NCBI RefSeq assembly: GCF_000003605.2
Contig: NW_003123911.1
Span: 213,085-246,477, forward strand
DNA: 33,393 bases
Direction of reading: 5' to 3'
DNA from: Saccoglossus kowalevskii
Taxonomy: Eukaryota; Hemichordata; Enteropneusta; Harrimaniidae
The notes under the pieces are model-generated. The model was given only the letters and a program-made list of their open reading frames with translations, made no database searches and was not told the DNA's origin. This document shows, piece by piece, positions 23,159-32,351 of this stretch (within the stretch, counting starts at the first letter, position 1; every line of letters begins with the position of its first letter). Both the position numbers and the translations under genes were made by a program.

Positions 23159-26100
23159 GTAAATATTTTGGTTATTTCTTTTTTTAACTATTTGGACGCC
23201 GTAATTTTTCACGCCAAAATATTGATGTAATATTTTTACGTAATTTTCTAAAATTCCCTTGTTAATTTTGGGTGAAATTAAAAAAAATAAAGGCTAATTT
23301 CTTGAAAGGCGCTCAAAAGACTTTAAATACGGTGGTTGTTAGATGGTGCACGTTGAAATGAAAACTGCACGTTGTATCATACACTATGAACACTGATAAA
23401 AACAATGTTTTGCCGTCCACACGAAGTATTTGTTCGAGGGAATAATGAACTTTGACAGAACGAAAATTACTGGTACATACTTTTAATTTGAAGTATATGC
23501 ACATTTGACAATTTCATTATTTTAAAGGAATGTCATTCTGCGCGCCACAACAGCGAGATAGTCAGTTTACTATGAATTTTATATCTATCCAAATGTACAA
23601 AAACATTAAAAAGTACTCAAATTGCCTCAAATAAACCTGTGTTAAAACCATTAACAAATTGGGATTCTCACTGTACTGTAACAAACATGTGTCAGCTATG
23701 GAGCTGTTCCAAGACTAAAGATATGGGACTGGCTTACATTTTGTAACCAAATTGGCCATCCACGAGTGTGACTACGATGACTATAGCAGTCATTCAACAC
23801 ACCAATGTGTAATTAATGGAGAATATAGAAATCACCAAAAAACGAAATTCGGTAATGTATACTGAATTTTGCATTTTTCGTAGAGTTCGTAGATTTGTAT
23901 CCAAAATGTGGACTGAATATTTTTGAAACAGTTCCGGTCAGAGTCGGTGGGCATTTCATCCCTTGGCATCTTCATCAACAAATCCCCGCATCACTTTAAA
24001 GTAGCTTTAGTGGTCTCAGTATCTGGGCGAATCCCGTAGATATAATTGACGAGTCTCCGTTCAGGTTTAGATAAATTATTTACCGTTGGTCATACATATA
24101 CCATTGATAAATCATCGAAAAATATACTATAATAGTAAAATGTTTGTTATAGAGGCATTTACAGATGTTATTCCCCGGGCGGTCACGTGAAAATAAAACG
24201 CAAATTCCTCCAATATGATCGTTTTATAGAAGCGATTGCGTAAAATAGGTTAGCTTTGTACAATGCGACTCTGTATTATATAGTGATTTAAAACATACGA
24301 AACGATTGACAAAGATTTGTTTTCCGTAATATATAAGTTATGTTTTTGTTTGCTCGCTAATATTTCTCTATATTTGTGTGTAGGTTGATATTTTACGCTA
24401 TAGAAGACGATTTTTTATTGGACCCTGTGCTGGTGTCCTACGATGCATTCCAAGAGTGTAGGCCAATCGGAGTGTCTCTTTCAAACAATATTTCTAAAAA
24501 CGGTATTTACATTGACTCGATGTCCCTACTCCCTGGAGTGAACTACATCATTCATAAACGTCGTGACAATGACCTTTACGCGTGTGACTTTGGCCTGAAG
24601 TTGAAGGTATTCGTCAAATATAACCATTGTCGCCGCCGAGCAAACGCGGAGGACGAACTGCAATGTAATGGACATGGGCACTGTGCGTCTTCTAAGGACG
24701 AGATTTACAACACTTGCCATTGTTGCCATGGCTACACTGGAATATTTTGCGAAGCAGTCGTCATAGACTGTAACGACAACCCATGCCAAAATGGCGGATT
24801 CTGTCAGAACAAGTTTTATGGGAATGACAAATGCATTTGCAGCGAAGACTACACAGGGCCATTTTGTGAAACTATGGTTTCCTTGACAACGGAAAGTGCG
24901 TTGGGAACCACTACATTGGTGGATTTAAATGTGATTGGTGTCAATGCTACATCACGATTTCATACAACGACGTCATTACCTAATGATCTCATGGATTTAC
25001 ACTGGGTACAGATACAGTTGTTTATTCCAAGTTTAATATGTCAGTTATGGCAGGTAATTATCTTGTTACTAGTATTGCATTTTTTTGGAGCTACTCTCAT
25101 GTCCCGTTAGCCAGACGTGATTCCAAAAAAGCGCGTTTTACTCTTTTCGAAAAAAAAATACCTTTGTATTATAAGAGTTGAGTATGGATGACTTTGGTCA
25201 TAACGCTCTCAGTAGCAATTTGGTACGTTGAAACAGAGGGACTGTGGTTGAAAGCAAACACAACATTGTCAACAAACAAGGTCTGCTAGGTGGAAGGCTT
25301 TGCCCAATCAGGCATTGACACCTAGGCAGCGCGCAGGACCGATCGCACCATACGACATTTCGCTCGTACAGGTTCAGTCTCCAAACAACTTTTTCATAAA
25401 ACCGTCCAACTAATCACTGGTCCCACCAACGCACAATCACCGTCAACTCTTTACTTACACAGTAGACATACTTCCATGTACTATGTATGTATTAATGAAT
25501 AAGCTACGTCTTTTAGAAAATTAATGTGCACTCGGTTATTGTGCGAATACTTTAGTAAGTCGGACAATACAATTAAATTACAACACGGATTTAATAAATC
25601 TGATATTGTTGGGTCACCAGTGTGACATCCTGTTTGTCTCATTTATCCGTGTCACAGATTTCAAACACAAACAACGAACACGGGAGCCGTTAAAGTTGAA
25701 CGGACCATCTAATTTGCATAAATCGCTGTTCTACGAACGCCAAATACCGGCTGCCAATCTCATACGTTTGAACAATCCGAGATACCAATATATTTACGAT
25801 TTGAGGAGCAAATTGGTAACATGACCACTAATTTTAGAGTAAATTAATCCGTAGCCGCTAGATGCAAGGGAAATAAAATGCAGTTGAAGTTATTAGAAAC
25901 GAGTCTCCGCTCATACGTAACATTAAATCACACACACTTGATTCCCGGAATCTAAAACTACTAGAAATATTAAAATTACTAAAATTTCTAATAATGTTAT
26001 TTGTAATGTAAACCAAAAACTGATTGAGATGTTGGCGTACTTAAACGAAATACTAGCTATGTTGTTACACTTTCAACCTGCTAGCCTGGACCAATCAGTT

Positions 26101-29100
26101 CACTGGGAATGATTGTATAACATGGAGTATGGAGACTCGAAAATTAAAACCGTTATGGCGCTTCGTCACTTGGAATTGCTGTGGTATGTGAGCTGAATAC
26201 ATATAATCAAATTTGCAATCTGTTCACGAAACAAAGTGATAATTTATTGTCAGACAACTGCCGAATCAAAACGCTCTTTACAATATACAATGTATATTCA
26301 GTCACGTGATGGACCTTCCAAATAAAACAAGAATTACGACTATAATATTACTATTATTAATACATGTAATACCACTTTGAAATTGTGAAAACAGTTGTAT
26401 TTCATGAACAAAAAAGTGCGTACTGGTCTCCACTAGGTGAAGATTTTATATAACTTCAAAATAAAACGTATAACAACCATTCAAAACTAGAACTTTTAAC
26501 CACACAAAGGGTTTTCTCCATATACATTACATTTCATCTACATTATGAAAACATTTGAAAAACACTCAGAACGGCGGTTTTTCGCATTTCTTGTATTTTA
26601 CACGCGTTGAGCACGTCGCATGGGACCCATATTGAGCACGTGTACGACGCGCGCGATACGACGACCTGAACACTTTAATATTAAACACGTGTGTCTTTAT
26701 TTCCAACAGAGTAACGCGACAGTAAAGGACGAAGTGTACCGGTATGCATACACACTGGTTAGAGACAAGTTGATACCTTCGGCAGTTAGATATTGTACGG
26801 TCGGCGGTGCCAATTTTGGGATAAGTAGCCTGTATGACGTCATTTCCTGTCTCAATGACGGCACGGTATTGAGGTGAGAAATGTTATGCAATTGCAGTAT
26901 TGATAAGAACATGGACGTTTGTTCGTATTTGCCAGAAGTTGACTTTACCGACTAACAACAGAGAAAATGGATGTTGGTCTATCTTTTCAATAGACTAAGA
27001 TTGATAATAAATAGCGTAACTTGCTTTCCTTAATTATAATTATATTTACTTTAATTTGAAAGTTAAATACTGGTGCAACGTCTGGAGTAATGTATTAAAA
27101 CCCAATTTGCATGCATATCCGTCAAAGCGGTGCTGAAAATGTTATTTGTGGCGGAGATGCTACAACGCCCCCAACTTCTGCATTTTGATGATAAGTTGGC
27201 CACCTGTCATGTGATGAACATTTTATTGCGTTTTGAGCTTTGAATAATACCAAAAAAATATTTCATTTGAATGTTTTTTTTTAGATTACGACTAGCATCG
27301 TCGAAGTCTTCATCAGTTTCAACATCCGAGTTACTTTGCATAATGTTATACTACATGAGAAACACGTCACTATCATTAGAAATATACAACGCGAGTCACG
27401 TGGTATCTGACAGCTTCCCACTGCCAGTGTACTCTGTCGATGGGTCTAATTGTTGGAATGAAGATACCATAGCAGCACTTTGTAACCAAACCAATAATGG
27501 AACCTTAGGTGTGATACATTACATTGTCATAGGGTGGTGTATTTGCGACGTTCATAGTAACCCGGCAATAAGGTGTACACAACAGTATACACAGTATTAC
27601 GACAAACTTACTCCGCCTCGCAAAAAAAATCACGGGCTTAACTCATTTAACTTCGCCAAGTCAACCCGGAGTCAAGAAGGGCTCCAAAAAACGCCCTCAC
27701 GTTTTGTTGAATGTTGATTTACACTCTTTTTATCTTGAAATTATACGATGCGCCGCCGCATTACTGGGAATACATGGCCAGTATAAGTCTCAATATGACC
27801 GAAACAAACAGGGAGTAATTATAATATGGTTACTACTAATATCCTCGTATTGTTGATATACTGTGTGTATATCAATTATTTGGTAATCTGTGCTGATATT
27901 GTCAGATCCAATGTAACACGCTTCGTTTCTTTTACTGTTTCACAGACTTGGCAACATTGGCGCCCTCAACGACGAAACACCTTTTACCGATAAAACCTGT
28001 GTGGAAATCTGTAGAGCATCCAGCCAAGAACATTTTGATCGCATCCATTCCAGTCTGTTCACTTCTTTTATTACTGTTCATTGCCATGGCAATATGCATT
28101 TATTTATACAAACGAAAATACACAAAAAGTTACACGTGAGTATATATTATTATCGATGTCACTGATCTTTTCGAGTATTTGGTGTTGGGTTTTTGGTTTC
28201 AATGTAAATCAGTGTATTTATGAATAATAGGTTACTGAAATATATGCGATAATTAATGTAATTTTGATCAATTTTATGTTTTGCCAATTAAGTGTGTACT
28301 AGTACCAAAACAAACAAAATAACAACAAGGCCACAAAACGAAACACAATACAACACGACACAACACGATGCGACACGACACGACACATCACAACACAAAG
28401 CAACGCAACACACAATGCAACACAACCCAATAAAACACAACGCAACGCAACACAACGAAACGCAATACAACACAACGCAACGCAACGTCACACAACGCAA
28501 CACAACCACAACGCAACGCAACACAACACAACGCAATGCAACGCAACGCAACCCAATAAAACACAACGCAACGCAACACAACGAAACGGAATACAACACA
28601 ACGCAACGTCACACAACGCAACGCAACACAACGCAACGCAATACAACACAACGCAACACAACACAGCACAACACAACACGACACAACGCAACGCGACACA
28701 ACGCAACGCAACACAACGCAACGTAACACAACACAATGCAACGCAACACAACGCAACACAACGCAACACAATGCAACACAACGCAACGCAACGCAACACA
28801 ACGCAACACAACGCAACGCAATACAACACAACGCAACCACAACGCAACGCAACACAACGCAATGCAACGCAACGCAACACAACGCAACGCAACACAACGC
28901 AATACAACACAACACAACGCAATGCAACGCAACGCAACATAACGCAACACAACGCAACGCAATAACAACGCAACGAAAAGCAACGCAATACAACACAGCG
29001 CAACGCAACACAACGCAAAGCAACGCATCGCTGTACAATACAACCACAAACTGTATAGAAGAACGTGCGACTTTGAAAGGCAAACTTCGAAGGAAACCAA

Positions 29101-29692
29101 AGTTAGATTCTCTTTTCTACAGTCTACGATGAAATCCAACACTACATAATAAAATACAACAGAACTAAACGCAACAAAACAGAACACAGAAAAACAAAAT
29201 AAAATAATATTCAATGTTTTCATTCTCTTCAAAAGGTTCAAAGAAAGTATTCGGTTGGCTAAGCTCAAAGACAAATCGGGAGAAAACAACGTGCGAACAA
29301 CTGACGTAAAAGTGCCAGCAAATCGATGGTGGATAGCCTATAGCCGTGCGTCTTCAGCGGAATCCCCAAACAACGGCATTGCTTCGGAACCACGGCAAAG
29401 TGTGAACGGTTGTCCCATTCTCATTCAGGAAGGGGAAAGCGATATCACCGAATACAAACCAACAACTTCGTCCAGATCTCGGACAGCAACCATTAATTCA
29501 AATGATACAGATCTGAATCAAATGAGCGCAGACTCTGATATGACGTGTCCAGGAACGCCCAGCGGCAGCGTTGATGACACGGTGAAAATTATTAACGTCA
29601 AACCCGTTACTGGCGAGGATAGTGTTCATATTTATGACAACCTCTCTTTTATGGAGGAGGAAAATGACATTGAAGATATTCTTAGTTTGTAA
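22878..29692 (+). CDS. Cupredoxin-like/EGF single-pass membrane protein, six visible exons
   Basis: Joined exons 22878-23158, 24384-25053, 26710-26873, 27285-27508, 27946-28135 and 29236-29692 keep one frame through five GT/AG introns (phases 2,0,2,1,2). Numbering from the first visible codon (661 residues): hydrophobic signal-like stretch 9-18; cupredoxin-like domain about 29-175; EGF-like 1 about 176-217; EGF-like 2 about 223-256; S/T-rich linker; an unrecognised region about 300-447 with several cysteines and N-glycosylation sequons; transmembrane helix 475-501 followed by KRK stop-transfer; cytoplasmic tail 502-661. The layout predicts a type I plasma-membrane receptor or ligand. EGF pairs usually mediate extracellular protein contacts; no enzyme motif is seen. 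The first ATG in exon 1 (22932) would leave a poor signal peptide, so the true start is probably in an unseen upstream exon. The exon 4 donor is the least certain junction. I do not recognise a named orthologue. Confidence 0.82.
23159..24383 (+). other. Intron 1 (phase 2)
   Basis: GTAAAT to TGTGTAG, 1225 bases, AT-rich. It contains a TCACGTGA E-box at 24183-24190. No coding stretch or clear mobile element was recognised inside it. Confidence 0.75.
24384..25053 (+). CDS. Exon 2: cupredoxin-like core, two EGF-like domains, S/T linker
   Basis: The acceptor TGTGTAG and donor CAG|GTAATT bound 670 bases that enter in phase 2 and leave in phase 0. The first part reads like phytocyanins and ephrins: GDRLIFYA across the junction, then YDAFQEC, then SMSLLPGVNYIIH, then ACDFGLKLKVFV. 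The Cys pair in YDAFQEC and ACDFG matches the structural disulfide of phytocyanins. The positions that usually bind copper (His in HNV, Cys in YFIC, His in HC) are not copper ligands here. EGF-like 1 (24628-24753) carries an extra cysteine in CHCCHGYTG. EGF-like 2 (24769-24870) has the canonical six cysteines and CQNGGFC, and lacks a clear calcium-binding N-terminal motif. The end is S/T-rich with NAT and then more hydrophobic. Confidence 0.88.
25054..26709 (+). other. Intron 2 (phase 0)
   Basis: GTAATT to CCAACAG, 1656 bases. The reading frame of exon 2 stays open for 18 more codons and is hydrophobic (see findings). It contains a dispersed 18-mer at about 25234-25253, a TCACGTGA at 26302-26309 and a decayed inverted-repeat element at 26569-26677. 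A 72-codon open stretch at 25606-25824 has no ATG at its start and no recognisable domain. Confidence 0.75.
26569..26677. mobile_element. Family C MITE copy 4, decayed, next to exon 3
   Basis: TTTTACACGCGTTGAGCACG, GGGACCCATATTGAGCACG and ACGACGACC...CTTTAA match the right two thirds of the 10386 copy. The left arm is only a trace (ACGGCGGTTTTTCGC). It ends about 32 bases before the exon 3 acceptor. Confidence 0.6.
26710..26873 (+). CDS. Exon 3: extracellular juxtamembrane region, part 1
   Basis: This 164-base exon follows TTTATTTCCAACAG and ends AG|GTGAGA, entering in phase 0 and leaving in phase 2, which matches both neighbours. It begins SNATVKDEVYRYAYTLVRD and ends NDGTVLR, with two cysteines and an NAT sequon. 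No domain family is recognised. The alternation of likely helix and strand could fit a small SEA-like module, but I see no cleavage motif, so this is a guess. A decayed CpG-rich inverted-repeat element ends about 32 bases upstream of the acceptor. Confidence 0.75.
26874..27284 (+). other. Intron 3 (phase 2)
   Basis: GTGAGA to a T-tract ending TTTAG, 411 bases. Nothing else was recognised in it. Confidence 0.7.
27285..27508 (+). CDS. Exon 4: extracellular juxtamembrane region, part 2 (3' end uncertain)
   Basis: The acceptor is a T-rich tract ending TTTAG before 27285, phase 2. The chosen donor TTAG|GTGTGA at 27509 leaves phase 1, the only phase that fits the transmembrane frame of exon 5. The peptide includes LLCIMLYYMRNTSLSLEIYN, then SNCWNEDTIAALC, with sequons NTS, NAS, NQT and NGT. 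The frame stays open past this donor to a stop at 27715-27717. A second donor-like site (AAG|GTGTAC near 27570) is in the wrong phase for exon 5. An unseen small exon between 4 and 5 cannot be excluded. Confidence 0.65.
27509..27945 (+). other. Intron 4 (phase 1, donor uncertain)
   Basis: GTGTGA to GTTTCACAG, 437 bases. The exon 4 frame continues open to 27717. A small hairpin with arms TTGATATAC and GTATATCAA lies near 27855-27877. Confidence 0.6.
27946..28135 (+). CDS. Exon 5: transmembrane helix
   Basis: The acceptor GTTTCACAG before 27946 (phase 1) and the strong donor GTGAGT at 28136 (phase 2) bound 190 bases. The peptide has a threonine/proline-rich lead (LAPSTTKHLLPIKP), then a long hydrophobic segment at about 28029-28110 (IASIPVCSLLLLLFIAMAIC), then YLYKRKYTK as a basic stop-transfer. 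This gives a type I orientation with the EGF domains outside. One alternative frame of the exon is also open but has no membrane segment. Confidence 0.82.
28136..29235 (+). other. Intron 5 (phase 2), mostly satellite
   Basis: GTGAGT to TTCAAAAG, 1100 bases. About two thirds of it is the pentamer satellite described separately. Confidence 0.78.
28305..29030 (+). repeat. (RCAAC)n pentanucleotide satellite in intron 5
   Basis: About 0.7 kb built of 5-base steps alternating ACAAC and GCAAC, with variants such as ATAC, CGAAAC and CGTCAC. The plus strand is almost free of T. A higher-order unit shows: the phrase ACCCAATAAAACACAACG occurs at 28425 and again at 28551, 126 bases apart, with matching sequence after it. 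Edges fade into A/C-rich sequence at about 28290 and again at 29140-29210. Open frames through it on both strands are artefacts of the repeat. Confidence 0.95.
29236..29692 (+). CDS. Exon 6: cytoplasmic tail and stop codon
   Basis: The acceptor CTTCAAAAG before 29236 completes a threonine codon with exon 5 (phase 2). The tail is polar and Ser/Thr-rich, with a basic start (FKESIRLAKLKDKSG), NRWWIAY, and an acidic end EEENDIEDILSL. YDNL near residue 643 fits the pYxN pattern that Grb2-type SH2 domains bind. DIEDIL loosely resembles an acidic dileucine sorting signal. The terminal LSL fits the loose class II PDZ pattern. These short motifs are suggestive only. The TAA stop is at 29690-29692. Confidence 0.85.
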
Positions 29693-29711
29693 TAATGTTA
29701 GTGTAACTAAA

Positions 29712-29729
29712 GTGTTGCTATAGCAACAC
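29712..29729. promoter_or_regulatory. Palindromic RFX X-box-like site in the 3' UTR
   Basis: GTGTTGCTATAGCAACAC is a perfect palindrome whose centre GTTGCTATAGCAAC fits the X-box consensus RYYNYYATRRNRAC. It is 20 bases past the stop codon and could also fold as an RNA stem. Confidence 0.4.
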
Positions 29730-29815
29730 CACAGATTTACAGCAAAACGTGTTAGCTTCGCTTTGCAATGTTAAAGTATATATGATTGTAACAAGTTCTG
29801 AACCAGCGATTGTAC

Positions 29816-29821
29816 AATAAA
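29816..29821 (+). terminator. AATAAA polyadenylation signal
   Basis: Canonical hexamer 124 bases after the stop codon with a GT-rich element about 12-20 bases downstream. Position and strand fit the end of the gene. Confidence 0.75.
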
Positions 29822-29910
29822 AGTTTCTTATTGAATGGTGTTATTGATAACATAGTGACAAATTCAACGAGTAATACACTACACTAGTGTGTAATATACG
29901 CAAGGCGTTA

Positions 29911-29953
<43 letters not shown>
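29911..29953. repeat. (AC)n(AT)n microsatellite
   Basis: About seven AC steps followed by about fourteen AT steps without interruption, 70 bases past the polyadenylation site. A shorter AT run lies near 30086-30100. Confidence 0.95.
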
Positions 29954-29957
<4 letters not shown>

Positions 29958-30173
29958 AGTGTATATGAGGTAGTATATATGAAATAGACACAACTGTGAA
30001 TCTCCTAAACGGGAACTATTTGACTGAACACTGTTCAAAAATACAATTTGCTCTCCGACATGGTGTATAAAACAGAAAAACACACAATATATATATATAT
30101 TCGTTTGCATTGCGCGCGTCTTTAATGAACCACTATTTTAAATCAAAAATATTTGCTTCAACAACACTGACTG

Positions 30174-30290
30174 GTTGCGCCCTCAATGGTGCCGAAGCGC
30201 TTTCGTGACGTAAGTGGATGAAAGTATTAACAGTTACAAAAAAAATCGCTATCTACGTCACAGTAGCTTTTCGTCGCCAGGGGGCGCGAC
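30174..30290. mobile_element. MITE-like element, family B copy 2
   Basis: The left arm GTTGCGCCCTCAATGGTGCC...CGTGACGTAA mirrors the right arm CTACGTCACAG...CGCCAGGGGGCGCGAC. The element is about 117 bases. The sequence past its right end (ACTTCAAGAAAATATGTATT) also resembles the flank of copy 1, so the true family boundary may lie further out. It sits about 330 bases past the gene's polyadenylation site. Confidence 0.6.
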
Positions 30291-32351
30291 TTCAAGAAAA
30301 TATGTATTATTTGTTCCAATCTCACATTTCTGGCAATAGCTGCATGAACAAATATGCGGTACAGTGACAACCCTTCAGCCATTCTGAAGTAAATATGTCG
30401 AGGATATTTTTCATTTCAACATTTACAACTATATACAATCGGTATATATGGGAAATAAATTATACTATCGCATAAAAGTCATTCATATAATATGACACTG
30501 GTATTGGTTATGAGAAACACCAAAGTATATTTTATACACAGAATCACAGATAACCGTAGAATAGATGAAAGGCATACCCGTCGTTCGCGAGAGGTATTCC
30601 TCTTTTTGTGTTCGTGGAGTGTTTATGGTATATATGTTCCCCTTATCAGTTAAATGCCTCCAACAACAGCCTCACTCACACGTTGTCAATATCGGTTGAT
30701 CTATTATCGCCGTAAGATGGCAGTATCAATAAAAGCAATCCGTTTACGTCTCCAAGCGTCAAATGTTTTTATGACTGACCAGATTGGTATTTATAGTTCA
30801 CCAAATCCAATGCAGAAAGGGGGACGTTCGTTCGACTTCTATGGGAGGGAATCAAACCGAAGCCTTGTATATCATGTCTGAAACATTTCATTCTTAATAC
30901 AAATTGGTCTTTCGGGAGGATCGTTTTCAGAAACATTGGAAATAATTTCTTCTACGCTGTGGCTCTGTATGTGCGTATCGACATTTTGAGGTCTGTCTTA
31001 CCTTGTAGAATCATAAAGTTGCCCAGAATTAATACATTACTAATTGATCAATCGACCTCCGTTCAGTATGACGGTGACTCAACACAGTATCAACACAGTG
31101 ACTTCTACCAAGTGGAATGAACACTAACATATTGCCTCAACTTTTCTTCCTGTTTTGGGGTAAGACTATTTATAGTGTATAAAGCTGTCATCCTTATAAG
31201 TCTGTTTATCGACACTATTTATTCAGTTTTCGATTTGTATCCGTGTGATCATGGAGGTAAAATCATGGTGTGATCGACCTGCGTACTGTACAACAGTTCA
31301 AAGCGTGTTCGATTTCGCATCGCCGCAACTGACCGTTCACCTTACAGCATAATTTGTGACAGAACCCGGTGATCTCGTTTTGACTTCCGCGGGATACGGA
31401 AGATATTTTCACAGGTGACGCGGTGCGTCCATGCTGTGAAAAAGGCCAGATTACATACGACACACCACCTATGAATCAAAACGGTTACACATTTTAAGGC
31501 ACCGCGAAAAATAGTAGTTCAAACAAAGCACACCTTTGGGTATTTTTCACACGTGTATCAATATTTTATTATTGTAACTTGCGGAAAAACCCGCAGAAAA
31601 ATATGACCCCGCATTAGTAAAATGCACTAAATACTAGTAGTTTTACAGTGCGGTTTGAATTGTTTATCTGTTGTCAATACGCAATAGCCGTAACCATCGA
31701 TTTGTTTTCTTCGAGCTTCATTTACAATAAAGCATTTACTGCAGGAATTACGACACAAGATGACAACTTACTGAGGGACTGGGCGGAAATACGCTGTCAT
31801 CCTGAGAGGATGAGCCTCATTCTGACGACCTGTCACTTTTCGGTGACTATTGATTTTATATGTCGAAACAGTCATTTGATTTATGAAAAAGAATATATTT
31901 ATACAACATTTATAACATATTCAGGTTTCTGTCGTTTAGCACTGTAATAAGTGCACGCTACATTGCTATCTCTCGCGAAAACGTCGAATGTTGCAATATA
32001 AATAAATCATTACTTTATTGTTCGTCTGTCTAAAAAAACAACAAAAACACGACCGTTAAAGATATTCGGTGCTCACATCTTCGCTCTTTTATGTTTCATT
32101 GACATGACACGCACAGCTGATCACAAGTCTTTCTTTTCAACTTTGCAACGTGGCCACTATATTGATTTCACTTATATTCTTCCATGTGTTACCATAGTAA
32201 CTGTCAATACCAGACACGCAAAAAAGTTAAACGAACAACACCCCTTCTCGCTACTTCTTAGCTTAATAGAAAAACGGGTTTCTTTACAGGAGTTCGCGGA
32301 AAACATCATAATGTAAAATTTAACATCACTGACAGATCAAGCGACAAATCT
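30291..32351. other. Gene-free stretch downstream of the gene
   Basis: Open frames at 30654-30881 and 31648-31947 are not supported by domain or splice evidence. No clear repeat was seen. Confidence 0.5.
32188..32201. promoter_or_regulatory. X-box-like palindrome
   Basis: GTTACCATAGTAAC fits the RFX consensus with near-perfect symmetry. No adjacent gene is visible. Confidence 0.35.

Larger units (their letters stand above)
29693..29840 (+). other. 3' UTR of the cupredoxin/EGF gene
   Basis: From the TAA stop to about 20 bases past AATAAA (29816-29821), followed by a GT-rich stretch (TGGTGTTATT) typical downstream of cleavage sites. It contains a perfect 18-bp palindrome at 29712-29729. The UTR is only about 150 bases long. 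Confidence 0.7.

Noticed and set aside
25606-25824. Extra exon in intron 2
   Set aside because: No ATG at its start and no convincing acceptor/donor pair in the right phase; exons 2 and 3 already join cleanly.
28288-29289. Long open frames on both strands, including Cys/Val/Leu-rich minus-strand proteins of up to 231 residues
   Set aside because: They are translations of the pentamer satellite, where stops are rare by composition; they overlap in several frames at once.
31648-31947. 99-codon plus-strand frame downstream of the gene
   Set aside because: No recognisable domain; length is within what AT-rich non-coding DNA gives by chance over 33 kb on six frames.
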